Of a DNA stretch of 64,000 nt, positions 34,035-41,765 are shown piece after piece (the first letter of the stretch is position 1; each line of letters starts with the position of its first letter). Under the pieces are notes generated by a model. The model made no database searches. It was given only the letters and a program-made list of their open reading frames with translations, and was not told where the DNA came from. Source of the DNA: Acidimicrobiia bacterium (GTDB taxonomy: Bacteria > Actinomycetota > Acidimicrobiia > Spongiisociales > JAHEDJ01); assembly GCA_035471805.1 (NCBI GenBank), contig DATIPS010000055.1:16737-80736 (forward strand). The letters are read 5' to 3'. Made by a program: the position numbers and the translations under genes.

Positions 34035-34554
34035 AGGCGATTGCAGAGAGGGGGATGAACCACTGCGTCCGGTCTCGATCCTCCAGAACGAGATGGTCGG
34101 TACCGACGACCTTGATCCTTCCAGGAAGCTGTTCCGGTGTGGCTGATGAAACGATCTCGACAAACTCCCCGGAAATTTCCAGTTCGAGCATTCGAGATCG
34201 ATACGATTGAGAGGCGTTGGCACGACCCCGCCCGCCTTCTTGAGCACGGCGCAGTACTCGTAGAGCGACTGGACCGGCGAGGTTGATACTGACGAGAGAG
34301 TGGGGAGTTTCGAGAATGGCCAGATCGCCTGCGGCGTGTGTGATCACTCCACTGAAAGACGAACCGGCTCCGTTTACGCCGACTTCATCGCCCCGGTTCA
34401 TGAGTTCGAGGGCAATATCGGTGAGAGTCCTTCGGCGCAAGGTCATCTTGGCAGCGTCTTCTTCGACCGCTTCTGCCTCCAGCCGGAACTCGCCTCCAAC
34501 TTGTCGGCGCAGCTCGGAACCGAGCTCGTCGAAATCGGGGTCGGACCAATCCAT
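34018..34554 (-). CDS. Unknown protein, possible double small-beta-barrel
   Basis: A 178-residue cytoplasmic protein not recognised. N-terminal ~50 residues are charged helix (FDELGSELRRQVGGEFRLEAEAVEEDAAKMTLRRR). Two later segments share an Sm/LSm-like strand rhythm: GDEVGVNGAGSSFSGVITHAAGDLAILETPHSLVSI, and GEFVEIVSSATPEQLPGRIKVVGTDHLVLEDRDRTQWFI. That would suggest RNA or protein binding but is weak. ATG start. Its 3' end overlaps the BldC-like gene by 17 bases in convergent orientation, and it is divergent from cpaB. Confidence 0.6.
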   Translation of the reverse strand: MDWSDPDFDELGSELRRQVGGEFRLEAEAVEEDAAKMTLRRRTLTDIALELMNRGDEVGVNGAGSSFSGVITHAAGDLAILETPHSLVSINLAGPVALRVLRRAQEGGRGRANASQSYRSRMLELEISGEFVEIVSSATPEQLPGRIKVVGTDHLVLEDRDRTQWFIPLSAIAFTLQR

Positions 34555-34599
34555 CTCTATCCACCGTTGCTGTTGGTATTCCGATGTGAGGGTACCGAG

Positions 34600-35310
34600 A
34601 TGAAGGCCGAAGGGTCGACTCGCCGGACCTCACTCCTTGGCCGTCTCTCCGCGGGACATTTCATCATGTTGCTCGCGGGTCTGCTGGCAGTATTGGCGAA
34701 CTTCGCGGTGCTGCGTGCACGCGATGAGAGTTTCCTCGTTGCGGTCGCCGATAGGGATCTCGGTCGTGGGACGGTTGCGACGGCCGACGCGTTTCGCGTG
34801 GTTGAAGTGCAGGTCGATTCTGATCTGTTGGTCACCCTCGTCGAGGCTGAGAACCTGGCCGAGCTGGGGGGCCGGATCGCCGCGCGCTCCATTGCGGACG
34901 GTGAGCTGATCCTCGCCTCAGACTTCGTAGCGGCGGCTGCACCGTCGGAGAGGCGGGCGATGAGTATTCCGGTTGCGAGGGTGCATGCCGCCGGGGGAAT
35001 GATCACGGATGCCGACGTTGTCGACGTTGTCGCGGTCGTGGACGGCATTGCTGAGTACATTGTGGTGGCTGCTCCTGTGCTTGATGTTGCCGCGCCTTCA
35101 ACAACCGGCATAGGGTCGAGCGGTGAGTTCTACGTCACGGTCGCCGTCGACGCCACGACCGCCCTTCGCATCGCCGGCGCAATGGACCGAGGTTCGATCG
35201 AGATCGTTCGGTCGACAGGAGCGAGCAGGCCGATCGAAATGATCTTCCCGCCACCGTCGAACGACCTGGGCGATGAGACTTCAACCAGCGAGCCCGATGC
35301 TGGAACCTGA
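34600..35310 (+). CDS. CpaB/RcpC-like SAF-domain pilus assembly protein
   Basis: A 236-residue membrane-anchored protein: basic N-terminus, one TM helix (HFIMLLAGLLAVLANFAVLR), then an SAF-like domain (VAVADRDLGRGTVATADAFRVVEV, ARSIADGELILASDF) and an RcpC/CpaB region (AMSIPVARVHAAGGMITDADVVDVVAVVD). These proteins help organise Tad pilus assembly at the membrane. ATG at 34600 preceded by GAGGG. First gene of the Tad operon; overlaps the next gene. Confidence 0.8.
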   Translation: MKAEGSTRRTSLLGRLSAGHFIMLLAGLLAVLANFAVLRARDESFLVAVADRDLGRGTVATADAFRVVEVQVDSDLLVTLVEAENLAELGGRIAARSIADGELILASDFVAAAAPSERRAMSIPVARVHAAGGMITDADVVDVVAVVDGIAEYIVVAAPVLDVAAPSTTGIGSSGEFYVTVAVDATTALRIAGAMDRGSIEIVRSTGASRPIEMIFPPPSNDLGDETSTSEPDAGT

Positions 35311-36481
35311 GCTCGGGATCGCCGTATCCCCCCGGGAATGGGGCGAGCGACTTCACCGGTTCGTCGCGGATCACGGTGGTGCCCGGGTTAGGACTCGCGT
35401 TATGCGGCCCGAGGACGTTCTTTCCGAGCGATTCGACGTTCTTATCATCGACGATCTCACTTCTTACCTGACTCGCAGGCTCGTCCAGCACGCGCAGGCC
35501 ACCGGGAAGTCGGTGCTGGGCGTGTACGACGGTATCGAGTTCAGGGAGGGTGAAGAGCGTTTGCGTTCGCTGGGGGTCGATGCGGTGGTGGACGCGCATG
35601 CCTCTCCGGAAGAGTTCCTGAGGGTGATCGGCCGGATCTACTCGAGTTCCAGACCAACTGGTCGTGACCCTGCTGCCTCGCCGGAGGTGTCGGATGTGCC
35701 GGTCGAGCCCGTGAAATCTGCCGGACGCATAACTGTGATGGGTGGACCTGCTGGTGGCGTCGGACGCACTGAGATCGCCGTTGCCCTGGCCGGTGCTTTG
35801 AGATATCGGGGCGAAGCGGTGGCCCTCGTGGATGGAGACAATCTCGCTCCATCGATCGCGCAGCGATTGGGGTTGGGGCTCCACCCGAATCTGAGGACGG
35901 CGGTGGACGCGTTGCATCACCGACGCGACGGCCTTCTCGGATCGTTGGTGTCTCCGCGCCATTTCAGGGTTGACGTCCTCGCCGGCCTGGCCAACCCGCG
36001 CGATTGGATCGAGCTCCGCTCCGGTGATGTAGTCGAGGTCGTGAAGGAGCTGGCCGATGACCGAGACAGGGTGATCGTGGACATCGGCTCACGCATTGAG
36101 GATGCGTCGCCTCACGGAGGACTCGATCGCAACGGCCTTGCCAGATCGATCCTGGCAGCGGCCGATGAGGTCGTCGCGGTCGGATTGCCGTCCCCGGTGG
36201 GCGTCGCTCGCCTGATCGAATGGCTGGCAGATGCCGGCTCGCTCCTGGACCAGACCCCGGTGCACTCCGTATTCAACCGGGTCACCAAGTCGAGTTTCTT
36301 GCAGCGGGAGGTGACCAGGGAGTTCACGCGAAGTTTCCGACCGGAGACGCTGTCGTTCATTCCCGACGACCGCCGGGTGTTTGAGGCTTCCTGGGCAGGA
36401 GAGCCCGTGCCTGTTGGGTCCTTTTCGAAGGCGGTTGCTTCGCTGGCCTCCCACCTCGGCGGGAAGGTGCAGACCCCATGA
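35297..36481 (+). CDS. tadZ: TadZ/CpaE-like MinD-family ATPase
   Basis: A 394-residue protein. Residues ~1-120 resemble a degenerate receiver domain (DVLIIDDLTSYLTRRLVQHA), and the rest is a ParA/MinD ATPase with the deviant Walker A GPAGGVGRTEIAVALAG, switch region DIGSRIED and VGLPSPVGVARLIEWL. TadZ localises the Tad machine at the cell pole. ATG at 35297 overlaps cpaB by 14 bases; an ATG at 35273 is possible. Coupled by ATGA to tadA. Confidence 0.82.
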   Translation: MLEPELGIAVSPREWGERLHRFVADHGGARVRTRVMRPEDVLSERFDVLIIDDLTSYLTRRLVQHAQATGKSVLGVYDGIEFREGEERLRSLGVDAVVDAHASPEEFLRVIGRIYSSSRPTGRDPAASPEVSDVPVEPVKSAGRITVMGGPAGGVGRTEIAVALAGALRYRGEAVALVDGDNLAPSIAQRLGLGLHPNLRTAVDALHHRRDGLLGSLVSPRHFRVDVLAGLANPRDWIELRSGDVVEVVKELADDRDRVIVDIGSRIEDASPHGGLDRNGLARSILAAADEVVAVGLPSPVGVARLIEWLADAGSLLDQTPVHSVFNRVTKSSFLQREVTREFTRSFRPETLSFIPDDRRVFEASWAGEPVPVGSFSKAVASLASHLGGKVQTP

Positions 36482-37758
36482 CGACGAATGCATACGACTT
36501 GATTCGGAAGACGGCCGTTGACGTCATCGAGAGCCGGAAGATCGATCCTCAGCGAGATCGAGTTGCCGTCGAACTTGTCGTTGCCTCCGTCGTCGACGAC
36601 TACCAGCGCAAAGCTCATCTTGGGGATCAGCGAGCGCTGCATGATCCGGGGGAGATGGTCGGTCGGGTCATCAGGTCGATCGTGGATTTCGGTCCCCTGA
36701 CGGATGTGCTGGCCCGGCCCGACGTCGAGGAGATATTCATCGAGGGCGCGCGAGTCACCTATATCGACGGGTCGGGACAGCTGAGAGCGATTGCGGTTCC
36801 GACTACCGACGCCGAAAACCGGCAAGTTATAAACCGACTGCTGGCCGACACCGACCGCCATCTCGACACGGCCAGCCCAATCGTCCAGGCCCGCGTGCTG
36901 GCGGACTCGGCGAGGATGACCGCCGTCATTCCGCCGATCTCCGATCAGTTGTCCGCGACGATCCGTCGCTATGCGCTGCGGAATGAGTCCCTACCGTCAC
37001 TGGTGGAGTTGGGGGCGATTACTTCAGCCGCCGCCGGGTTTCTGTGGGCGATCATGCAGACTGGTTTGTCGGTTCTGATCTCCGGCCCACCAGGCGCTGG
37101 GAAGACCTCACTGTTGAGCGCCATGATGACGGCCGCACCCCCGACACACTGTCTCCGCTGTTGTGAGGAAGTGCGCGAGTTGCACGTGCCCATCGTCCAT
37201 GGCTCGTATTACGAGGCGCGGCCGCCGTCGCTGGACGGAGGAGGCGAGATCTCACTTCGTGATCTCGTGAAGATCGTGCTGGCTATGCGTCCCGATCGGA
37301 TAGTCGTGGGCGAGGTGAGAGGAGCGGAAGCTTTCGAGTTGACCAGGGCGGTCAATGCCGGCTGTGGCTTCGCATGTACGGTCCACGCCAACTCCGCACC
37401 CGATGCTCTCAACGCGATCGTGAATGCCGCCTTGATGGCCGGTGAGAACGTGACCGAACCGATCGTGCGAAGGGTGTTCTCCTCGTCTATCGACTTCGTC
37501 GTTCACCTCGACCGCGATTCTCTACCGCAGGCCGGTAATGATCGACTCAGGCGGCAGGTGATGGAGATCATGGCTGTCATCCCGGCGATGAGGGATGACT
37601 TCTCGGTAGAGCCCATATTCGTTCGTGAATCTATAGGTCGACCTCTCGAGTGGACTGGGGTGTTTCCGTCCGAGCAGACGACGGCAATCATCAATAGGTC
37701 GCTTCCGCACGGCATCGACCTCAAGGCGATTCTCGAAGGTCGAGCGAACCCGTCGTGA
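36478..37758 (+). CDS. tadA: TadA/CpaF-type secretion ATPase
   Basis: A 426-residue hexameric ATPase that drives Flp pilin assembly. It shows Walker A SGPPGAGKTSLLSAM, Asp box HCLRCCEEVRELHVP, Walker B MRPDRIVVGEVRGAEAFEL and the His box CGFACTVHANSAPDALNAIVNAALMAG, as in CpaF/VirB11. N-terminal domain includes VDFGPLTDVLARPDVEEIFIEG. ATG overlaps the tadZ stop. Downstream tadB overlaps as GTGA. Confidence 0.9.
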   Translation: MTTNAYDLIRKTAVDVIESRKIDPQRDRVAVELVVASVVDDYQRKAHLGDQRALHDPGEMVGRVIRSIVDFGPLTDVLARPDVEEIFIEGARVTYIDGSGQLRAIAVPTTDAENRQVINRLLADTDRHLDTASPIVQARVLADSARMTAVIPPISDQLSATIRRYALRNESLPSLVELGAITSAAAGFLWAIMQTGLSVLISGPPGAGKTSLLSAMMTAAPPTHCLRCCEEVRELHVPIVHGSYYEARPPSLDGGGEISLRDLVKIVLAMRPDRIVVGEVRGAEAFELTRAVNAGCGFACTVHANSAPDALNAIVNAALMAGENVTEPIVRRVFSSSIDFVVHLDRDSLPQAGNDRLRRQVMEIMAVIPAMRDDFSVEPIFVRESIGRPLEWTGVFPSEQTTAIINRSLPHGIDLKAILEGRANPS

Positions 37759-38654
37759 CCCTGCTTGCTTCCCTACTTTCCGGGCTTTTCGTCTTTCTGG
37801 TGGCAGGGGTGATCACCGGGAAGGGACCTCGATTCGACATACACAGGAACCGTCGTCCGGCAGTTTCGGATCAACAGACGTGGCTGATTCAGGCCGGAAT
37901 CGACTTGACCCCAAGGCAGTTCTGGGTGACGTCGCTGGGCGCGGGCGTCATCGCCTTCTTCGTGTTTCTGCCGATAACCGGCGTGCCACTCGTTGCGTTG
38001 ATGCCGGCAATCGTCGTTGCGATTCTTCCACGCGCATACTTCTCGCGGCGAAGAGCTCAGAGACTGGCAGAGGTACAACAAGCATGGCCGGACGGGATCC
38101 GAGATCTGATTGCGTCCATTGCCTCGGGCATGTCGCTTCCCAAGGCCGTGGAGACCCTATCGCAGCGTGGGCCTGTGCCACTCCGAGAAGCTTTTGCCTC
38201 ATACCCGTTACTGGCCAGAAACCTGGGGGTGGTCCCGGCCCTGGAAGTGATCAAGGAGGAGTTGGCCGATCCGACATCTGATCGTGTGATCGAGGTGCTG
38301 GTCCTTGCATACGAACGTGGGGGAGCGATCGTTTCACGCATCTTGCAGGATCTGGCCGAAGCGACCACCCGCGATCTCTGGGCCCTTGAGGAGATGAGAA
38401 CCGAGGCGCTCGAGCAGAAGATCAACGCCAGGGCCGTATTTGCCCTTCCCTGGTTTGTGCTGGTCGCGCTGACTGCTCGAGCCGGAATGTTCCGGGACTT
38501 CTACCGGTCTCCCGGTGGGGCAGTCGTGATCTTGATAGGGGCATCCATGAGCCTGGTCGGAATCTTGATCGTGAGAAGACTGAGCCGGGACCAGGAGGAG
38601 CCGCGCGTCATGGGAGGTTCCTCTCTGAGCCTCGGTCGTGAGGCCCCATCATGA
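37755..38654 (+). CDS. tadB: TadB-like platform membrane protein
   Basis: A 299-residue membrane protein with two N-terminal helices (LLASLLSGLFVFLVAG; FWVTSLGAGVIAFFVFLPI), a cytoplasmic T2SS-F domain (LAEVQQAWPDGIRDLIASIASGMSLPKAVETLSQRGPVP) and C-terminal helices. Tad platform proteins transmit ATPase motion to pilin subunits. GTG start overlapping the tadA stop; the stop overlaps the tadC ATG. Confidence 0.82.
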   Translation: MTLLASLLSGLFVFLVAGVITGKGPRFDIHRNRRPAVSDQQTWLIQAGIDLTPRQFWVTSLGAGVIAFFVFLPITGVPLVALMPAIVVAILPRAYFSRRRAQRLAEVQQAWPDGIRDLIASIASGMSLPKAVETLSQRGPVPLREAFASYPLLARNLGVVPALEVIKEELADPTSDRVIEVLVLAYERGGAIVSRILQDLAEATTRDLWALEEMRTEALEQKINARAVFALPWFVLVALTARAGMFRDFYRSPGGAVVILIGASMSLVGILIVRRLSRDQEEPRVMGGSSLSLGREAPS

Positions 38655-39613
38655 GATCGGGCGGAATCGACCTGTTGGTCTCCATCTTTTCGGGGGTTTC
38701 CGCTGCGGCTCTTGCTGCGCTGCTGGTCCCTCCGGCCCGGCGCCTGGCACCGCGAGTGCGGCCGTATACGGTGATCAGTAGGACGAACCTCGGTCGAAGC
38801 CCGGACGTTCTGAGCGTGGCGGTTCCAGGGCCGATCATGGGGGCGGGTGTCGTGGCTCGGCTATTCGGCCCCATGGTCGTGGCGCTCGCCGGCCGGTTCG
38901 GCAAGCTCGTCGAGGCCACGGGCGACGAGGGGATGGCGCTCAAATTGCGACAGGCCGGACTGTTCAACGACCTGCCGGAGGATGTCCGCCTTCAGGAATA
39001 TCGCATCCGGCAGCTGGGCACCACTGTCGCGGCCTCAGCACTGGGAGGGATCGTCGGATCGGTCGTTGGAGAGGGCGCTTCGCTGGCGGTTCTTCTTGGG
39101 GTTCTCGGTTTTGTCGTCGGTGCGACCCGCTCGCGCGCCGCGGTCGACCGTGCAATTGAGGAACGACGCGATCGGATGAGAATCGAGATCTACACGATCA
39201 ATCAGCTTCTTGCCATGCGAATCCGGGTCGGGGGCGGAGTAGTGCAGGCTGTTCACCAACTGGCGCTTCGTGGCACCGGCGCCGTGGTCGATGAGCTGGG
39301 GGAGGCGCTGAGGCTTCATCGCAGCGGAATGCCGGCTGCTGAGGCGTTCAATCGGATCGCAACAACGACGCCGGAGGCGCACTCGGCCAGAACTTACGCT
39401 CTCCTGGCCGCCGCCGATGAGCGGGGGGCCGATCTCGGGGAAGCGTTGCTTGCCCTCAGTGAAGACGTCCGGGAAGGGAGGCGAGAGGCAATGAAGCGGC
39501 AGGCGACAAAGCGTCGCGCTGCGATGTTGATTCCGACAATCGTGATTCTGGCGCCCGTGATGCTGTTGTTCGTTGCCGCTCCCCTTCCTTCCATGATCTT
39601 TGGGAATCTGTGA
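38651..39613 (+). CDS. tadC: TadC-like platform membrane protein
   Basis: A 320-residue second T2SS-F family protein: N-terminal helix, two internal helices (residues ~118-160), a cytoplasmic domain with IEIYTINQLLAMRIRVGGGVVQAVHQLALRGTGAVVDELGEALRLHRSGMPAAEAFNRIA, and a final hydrophobic segment (AAMLIPTIVILAPVMLLFVAAPLP). It pairs with TadB as the inner-membrane platform. ATGA overlap with tadB. Confidence 0.82.
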   Translation: MRSGGIDLLVSIFSGVSAAALAALLVPPARRLAPRVRPYTVISRTNLGRSPDVLSVAVPGPIMGAGVVARLFGPMVVALAGRFGKLVEATGDEGMALKLRQAGLFNDLPEDVRLQEYRIRQLGTTVAASALGGIVGSVVGEGASLAVLLGVLGFVVGATRSRAAVDRAIEERRDRMRIEIYTINQLLAMRIRVGGGVVQAVHQLALRGTGAVVDELGEALRLHRSGMPAAEAFNRIATTTPEAHSARTYALLAAADERGADLGEALLALSEDVREGRREAMKRQATKRRAAMLIPTIVILAPVMLLFVAAPLPSMIFGNL

Positions 39614-39647
39614 TGAATATGCTTTCGAGGAAGGGAAAGGAGCGGGA

Positions 39648-39848
39648 GTGATCCGACGATTGTTGGTTCTATTGCAGGACGTGCCGTCTCGAGTGGGCGT
39701 ACTCCGCCGCGAGGAAGGGCTCAGCACTGCCGAGTTGCTGGGGAACGCTGCGCTGGCAATTGCCGCCCTGGTCGTTATCTGGGGCCTACTCCAGGCGCTC
39801 GGCGTGGACGTTATCGACTGGATTCGAACCAAGATCCTCGACGGCTGA
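39648..39848 (+). CDS. Flp-like pilin candidate
   Basis: A 66-residue protein. A short basic leader ends in REEG, followed by LSTAELLGNAALAIAALVVIWGLLQALG: this fits a type IV prepilin site (Gly then hydrophobic start, Glu at +5) and a Flp-like single helix. It is therefore the likely major pilin, although the sequence differs from classic Flp (GxxxxEY). GTG at 39648 has AAAGGAGCGGGA upstream. A 12-codon open frame (ATG 39613, stop 39649-39651) overlaps its start and could couple it to tadC. A prepilin peptidase gene is not seen. Confidence 0.65.
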   Translation: MIRRLLVLLQDVPSRVGVLRREEGLSTAELLGNAALAIAALVVIWGLLQALGVDVIDWIRTKILDG

Positions 39849-39859
39849 GAGTTTTAGGC

Positions 39860-40231
39860 GTGGACGGTGCCTCTGAGCACGGCATGTCGACCCCGCAGTA
39901 TGTGCTGGCGGCGGGTCTTGCCCTTCTGCTGTTCGTTGCGTTCGCCAACTTGATCGTGTTCCAATACGGTCGGGGCGTGGTGCGCGCGGCTCTCGATGAG
40001 GGCGTTCGGGCCGCTGCGCCATTGGGCGGCGTCCCTGCGGACTGCCAGGCCACGGTCGATTCGTTCATCTTCGATTTGCTGGGCGACGAGATGGGTCGTG
40101 GTGTCACGGTCGAGTGCGGTCTGGAAGGAAACCTGGTTGTGGCAAACGCCGCGGTCAGATTCGACGGCTGGGTCATTCCCGATTGGGAGTTCGTCATGTC
40201 TGCTGCCGCCGTGAAAGAGGGTCTGCCGTGA
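39860..40231 (+). CDS. TadE-like pseudopilin
   Basis: A 123-residue protein with short leader (EHG), then MSTPQYVLAAGLALLLFVAFANLIVFQYGRGVVRAALDEGVRAAA, the TadE-type N-terminal helix. The rest has two Cys (ADCQATVD; VECGLEG) that may form an external disulfide. Likely a minor Tad pilin. GTG start at 39860, 11 bases after the Flp-like stop; overlaps the next gene by GTGA. Confidence 0.7.
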   Translation: MDGASEHGMSTPQYVLAAGLALLLFVAFANLIVFQYGRGVVRAALDEGVRAAAPLGGVPADCQATVDSFIFDLLGDEMGRGVTVECGLEGNLVVANAAVRFDGWVIPDWEFVMSAAAVKEGLP

Positions 40232-40692
40232 GGATCCGGATCGACGACCGGGGCGCCTCCCCGATCGAGTTCGCTCTTGCGGTCGGTTTCTTGCTGATAC
40301 CGACGGCCGTGCTCGTGATGTCCATCGCGCCCTGGGTCGAGAGGCAATCCTTGGCCCGTGTAGCCGCAGGTGAGGCCGCCCGTGTGTTGGTCTTGTCGCA
40401 AGGGTCGACTCCGGACGAGGGGGCTGCATACGGGGTGGTGTTGCAGATCGCCTCCAACCATGGAGTCGATCAGGGTGACGTGTCCGTGTTCTTCTGTGCA
40501 CCGGAGTCGGCGTCTGATGTGATCAAGGCGGCCTCCCATTGTCCAACCCTCGAACGCGGGGCCATCGTTGATGTCGAAGTCCGGGTTCGCGTTCCGGCGG
40601 CGACCGTTCTCGGGATAGGGACTTTCGGCGAAGCGACGGTGTCGTCCCGGGTCTCCGAGCAGGTGGAACTCTTCAGGAGTTTCGCGCCGTGA
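40228..40692 (+). CDS. TadE-family minor pilin
   Basis: A 154-residue protein: DDRGASPIEFALAVGFLLIPTAVLVMSIAPWVERQSLARVAAGEAARVLV is a TadE-like segment with the Glu of the pilin-like motif (SPIEFAL). External domain with two Cys (VFFCAPES; SHCPTLERG). GTG start overlaps the previous stop, and its stop overlaps the next GTG. Role in Tad pilus assembly. Confidence 0.76.
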   Translation: MRIRIDDRGASPIEFALAVGFLLIPTAVLVMSIAPWVERQSLARVAAGEAARVLVLSQGSTPDEGAAYGVVLQIASNHGVDQGDVSVFFCAPESASDVIKAASHCPTLERGAIVDVEVRVRVPAATVLGIGTFGEATVSSRVSEQVELFRSFAP

Positions 40693-41105
40693 ATGAGCGT
40701 GGATCGATTACGTTCTGGATACTGGGGCTGTCGATCGCCTTGTTGTTCCTTGGTGGCATCAGCGTCGATCTCTGGCGAGTGATGTCGGATAGACGGGAAC
40801 TGGCGGTGGTGGCGGATTCCGCGGCCGCAGCGGCTGCGTCTGCGATTGATGTCGATCATTGGCGCAACGCAGGTGAGGTCCGCCTGCTCTACGACCAGGC
40901 TGCCGATTTGGCGGAGAGCGTCGTGGCCCAACACGTTGTAGCCGGCGAGTTGGCGGCTCCGATCGGCGTAGCAGTCGCTGGTGACACAGTGCAGGTGACG
41001 ATGACGCGTGAAGTGGAGCTGACACTTCTCCGGATTCTCTCGGCAGGCGACGATCCGTTGGTGGTGCGGGTTGTTTCAACCGCGCGAGCCACACCATCTT
41101 CGTAG
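40689..41105 (+). CDS. TadG-like protein
   Basis: A 138-residue protein starting NERGSITFWILGLSIALLFLGGISVDLWRVMSDRRELAVVADSAAAAAASAID, the helix and Ala-rich segment typical of the Flp-pilus TadG N-terminal domain (putative Flp pilus-assembly TadE/G-like). Much shorter than full TadG. GTG start overlapping the upstream stop. Confidence 0.74.
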   Translation: MNERGSITFWILGLSIALLFLGGISVDLWRVMSDRRELAVVADSAAAAAASAIDVDHWRNAGEVRLLYDQAADLAESVVAQHVVAGELAAPIGVAVAGDTVQVTMTREVELTLLRILSAGDDPLVVRVVSTARATPSS

Positions 41106-41109
41106 GGCC

Positions 41110-41604
41110 ATGATGGGCGGCGCTGGGGCATGGCGGATTGCATCTGCCTTCGGTCTGATCGTCTTCCTGGCCGGCATCTGTTTATGGCAGTTCATCGACC
41201 CTCCTGCCGGCGGAGTAATCGATTCCAAGGATGCCACGGTGAGCAGGGTCGGCCTCACGGTGCTCTCAGAGGAGGAGTTGTGGATCGCCGCCGCGCAAGC
41301 CGCTTTGGACGGTTGGGCTGTGTACGCATCGACGGGTGATCTTGCGGAGGTCGAGGGTTTGATCGACCCGGGCGGCCCGCAGTTCGCGCAGTTGCTCGGC
41401 GAGGCGTCGACGATCGTGAATGGAGGGGGTTCCTATTCGTTCGTGCTCGATGAGCCGGCGGCCTCCATGCGTGGCGGGTACCCGGTTGTGTCGGCAGAGT
41501 TGGCTGTGTTGCTCGACGCCGAGGTGATCGAAAACCTCGAGTGGGACATCTACCTGGTTGAGCGTGAGGGGGTCTGGCTGCTCTGGACGGTCGAGGATCG
41601 CTGA
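41110..41604 (+). CDS. Membrane-anchored protein of unknown function, end of Tad operon
   Basis: A 164-residue protein with one N-terminal TM helix (IASAFGLIVFLAGICLWQFI) and an external domain of ~125 residues resembling the small cystatin/NTF2-like folds used by secreted actinobacterial proteins (AAQAALDGWAVYASTGDLAEVEGLIDPGGPQFAQL). Function unknown. ATG at 41110, 4 bases after the TadG-like stop, so it belongs to the Tad operon. Two palindromic repeats follow. Confidence 0.7.
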   Translation: MMGGAGAWRIASAFGLIVFLAGICLWQFIDPPAGGVIDSKDATVSRVGLTVLSEEELWIAAAQAALDGWAVYASTGDLAEVEGLIDPGGPQFAQLLGEASTIVNGGGSYSFVLDEPAASMRGGYPVVSAELAVLLDAEVIENLEWDIYLVEREGVWLLWTVEDR

Positions 41605-41611
41605 TCGTGGG

Positions 41612-41661
41612 TTTTCTCAGCAATGCTGTTGCGCGTGGGGATCAACAGTATTGCGGAGAAA
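41612..41661. repeat. Palindromic intergenic repeat, copy 6
   Basis: A 50-bp member, arms 41612-41628 and 41646-41661. Its GCGCGTGGGGATCAA loop is identical to that of copy 7. Confidence 0.9.
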
Positions 41662-41671
41662 CCGGGTGTCT

Positions 41672-41720
41672 ATTCTCAGCAATGCTGTTGCGCGTGGGGA
41701 TCAACGGTATTGCCGAGAAA
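41672..41720. repeat. Palindromic intergenic repeat, copy 7
   Basis: A 49-bp member, arms 41672-41687 and 41705-41720, in tandem with copy 6 (10-base spacing, as in the 10.0-kb pair). It ends 11 bases before the promoter-like element of the FTR1 gene. Confidence 0.9.
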
Positions 41721-41731
41721 CCGGCCCGTTC

Positions 41732-41757
41732 TTGACACTACGGCAATAGTGTAAACT
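41732..41757 (+). promoter_or_regulatory. Promoter with overlapping operator for the iron permease
   Basis: TTGACA (41732-41737) and TAAACT (41752-41757), spacer 14 (short). A perfect 6-bp inverted repeat ACACTA (41735-41740) / TAGTGT (41747-41752) with loop CGGCAA spans both elements, so a repressor could block polymerase. The -10 ends 8 bases before the ATG at 41766, implying a leaderless mRNA. No Fur or IdeR consensus is obvious. Confidence 0.5.
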
Positions 41758-41765
41758 CCCCGCCC

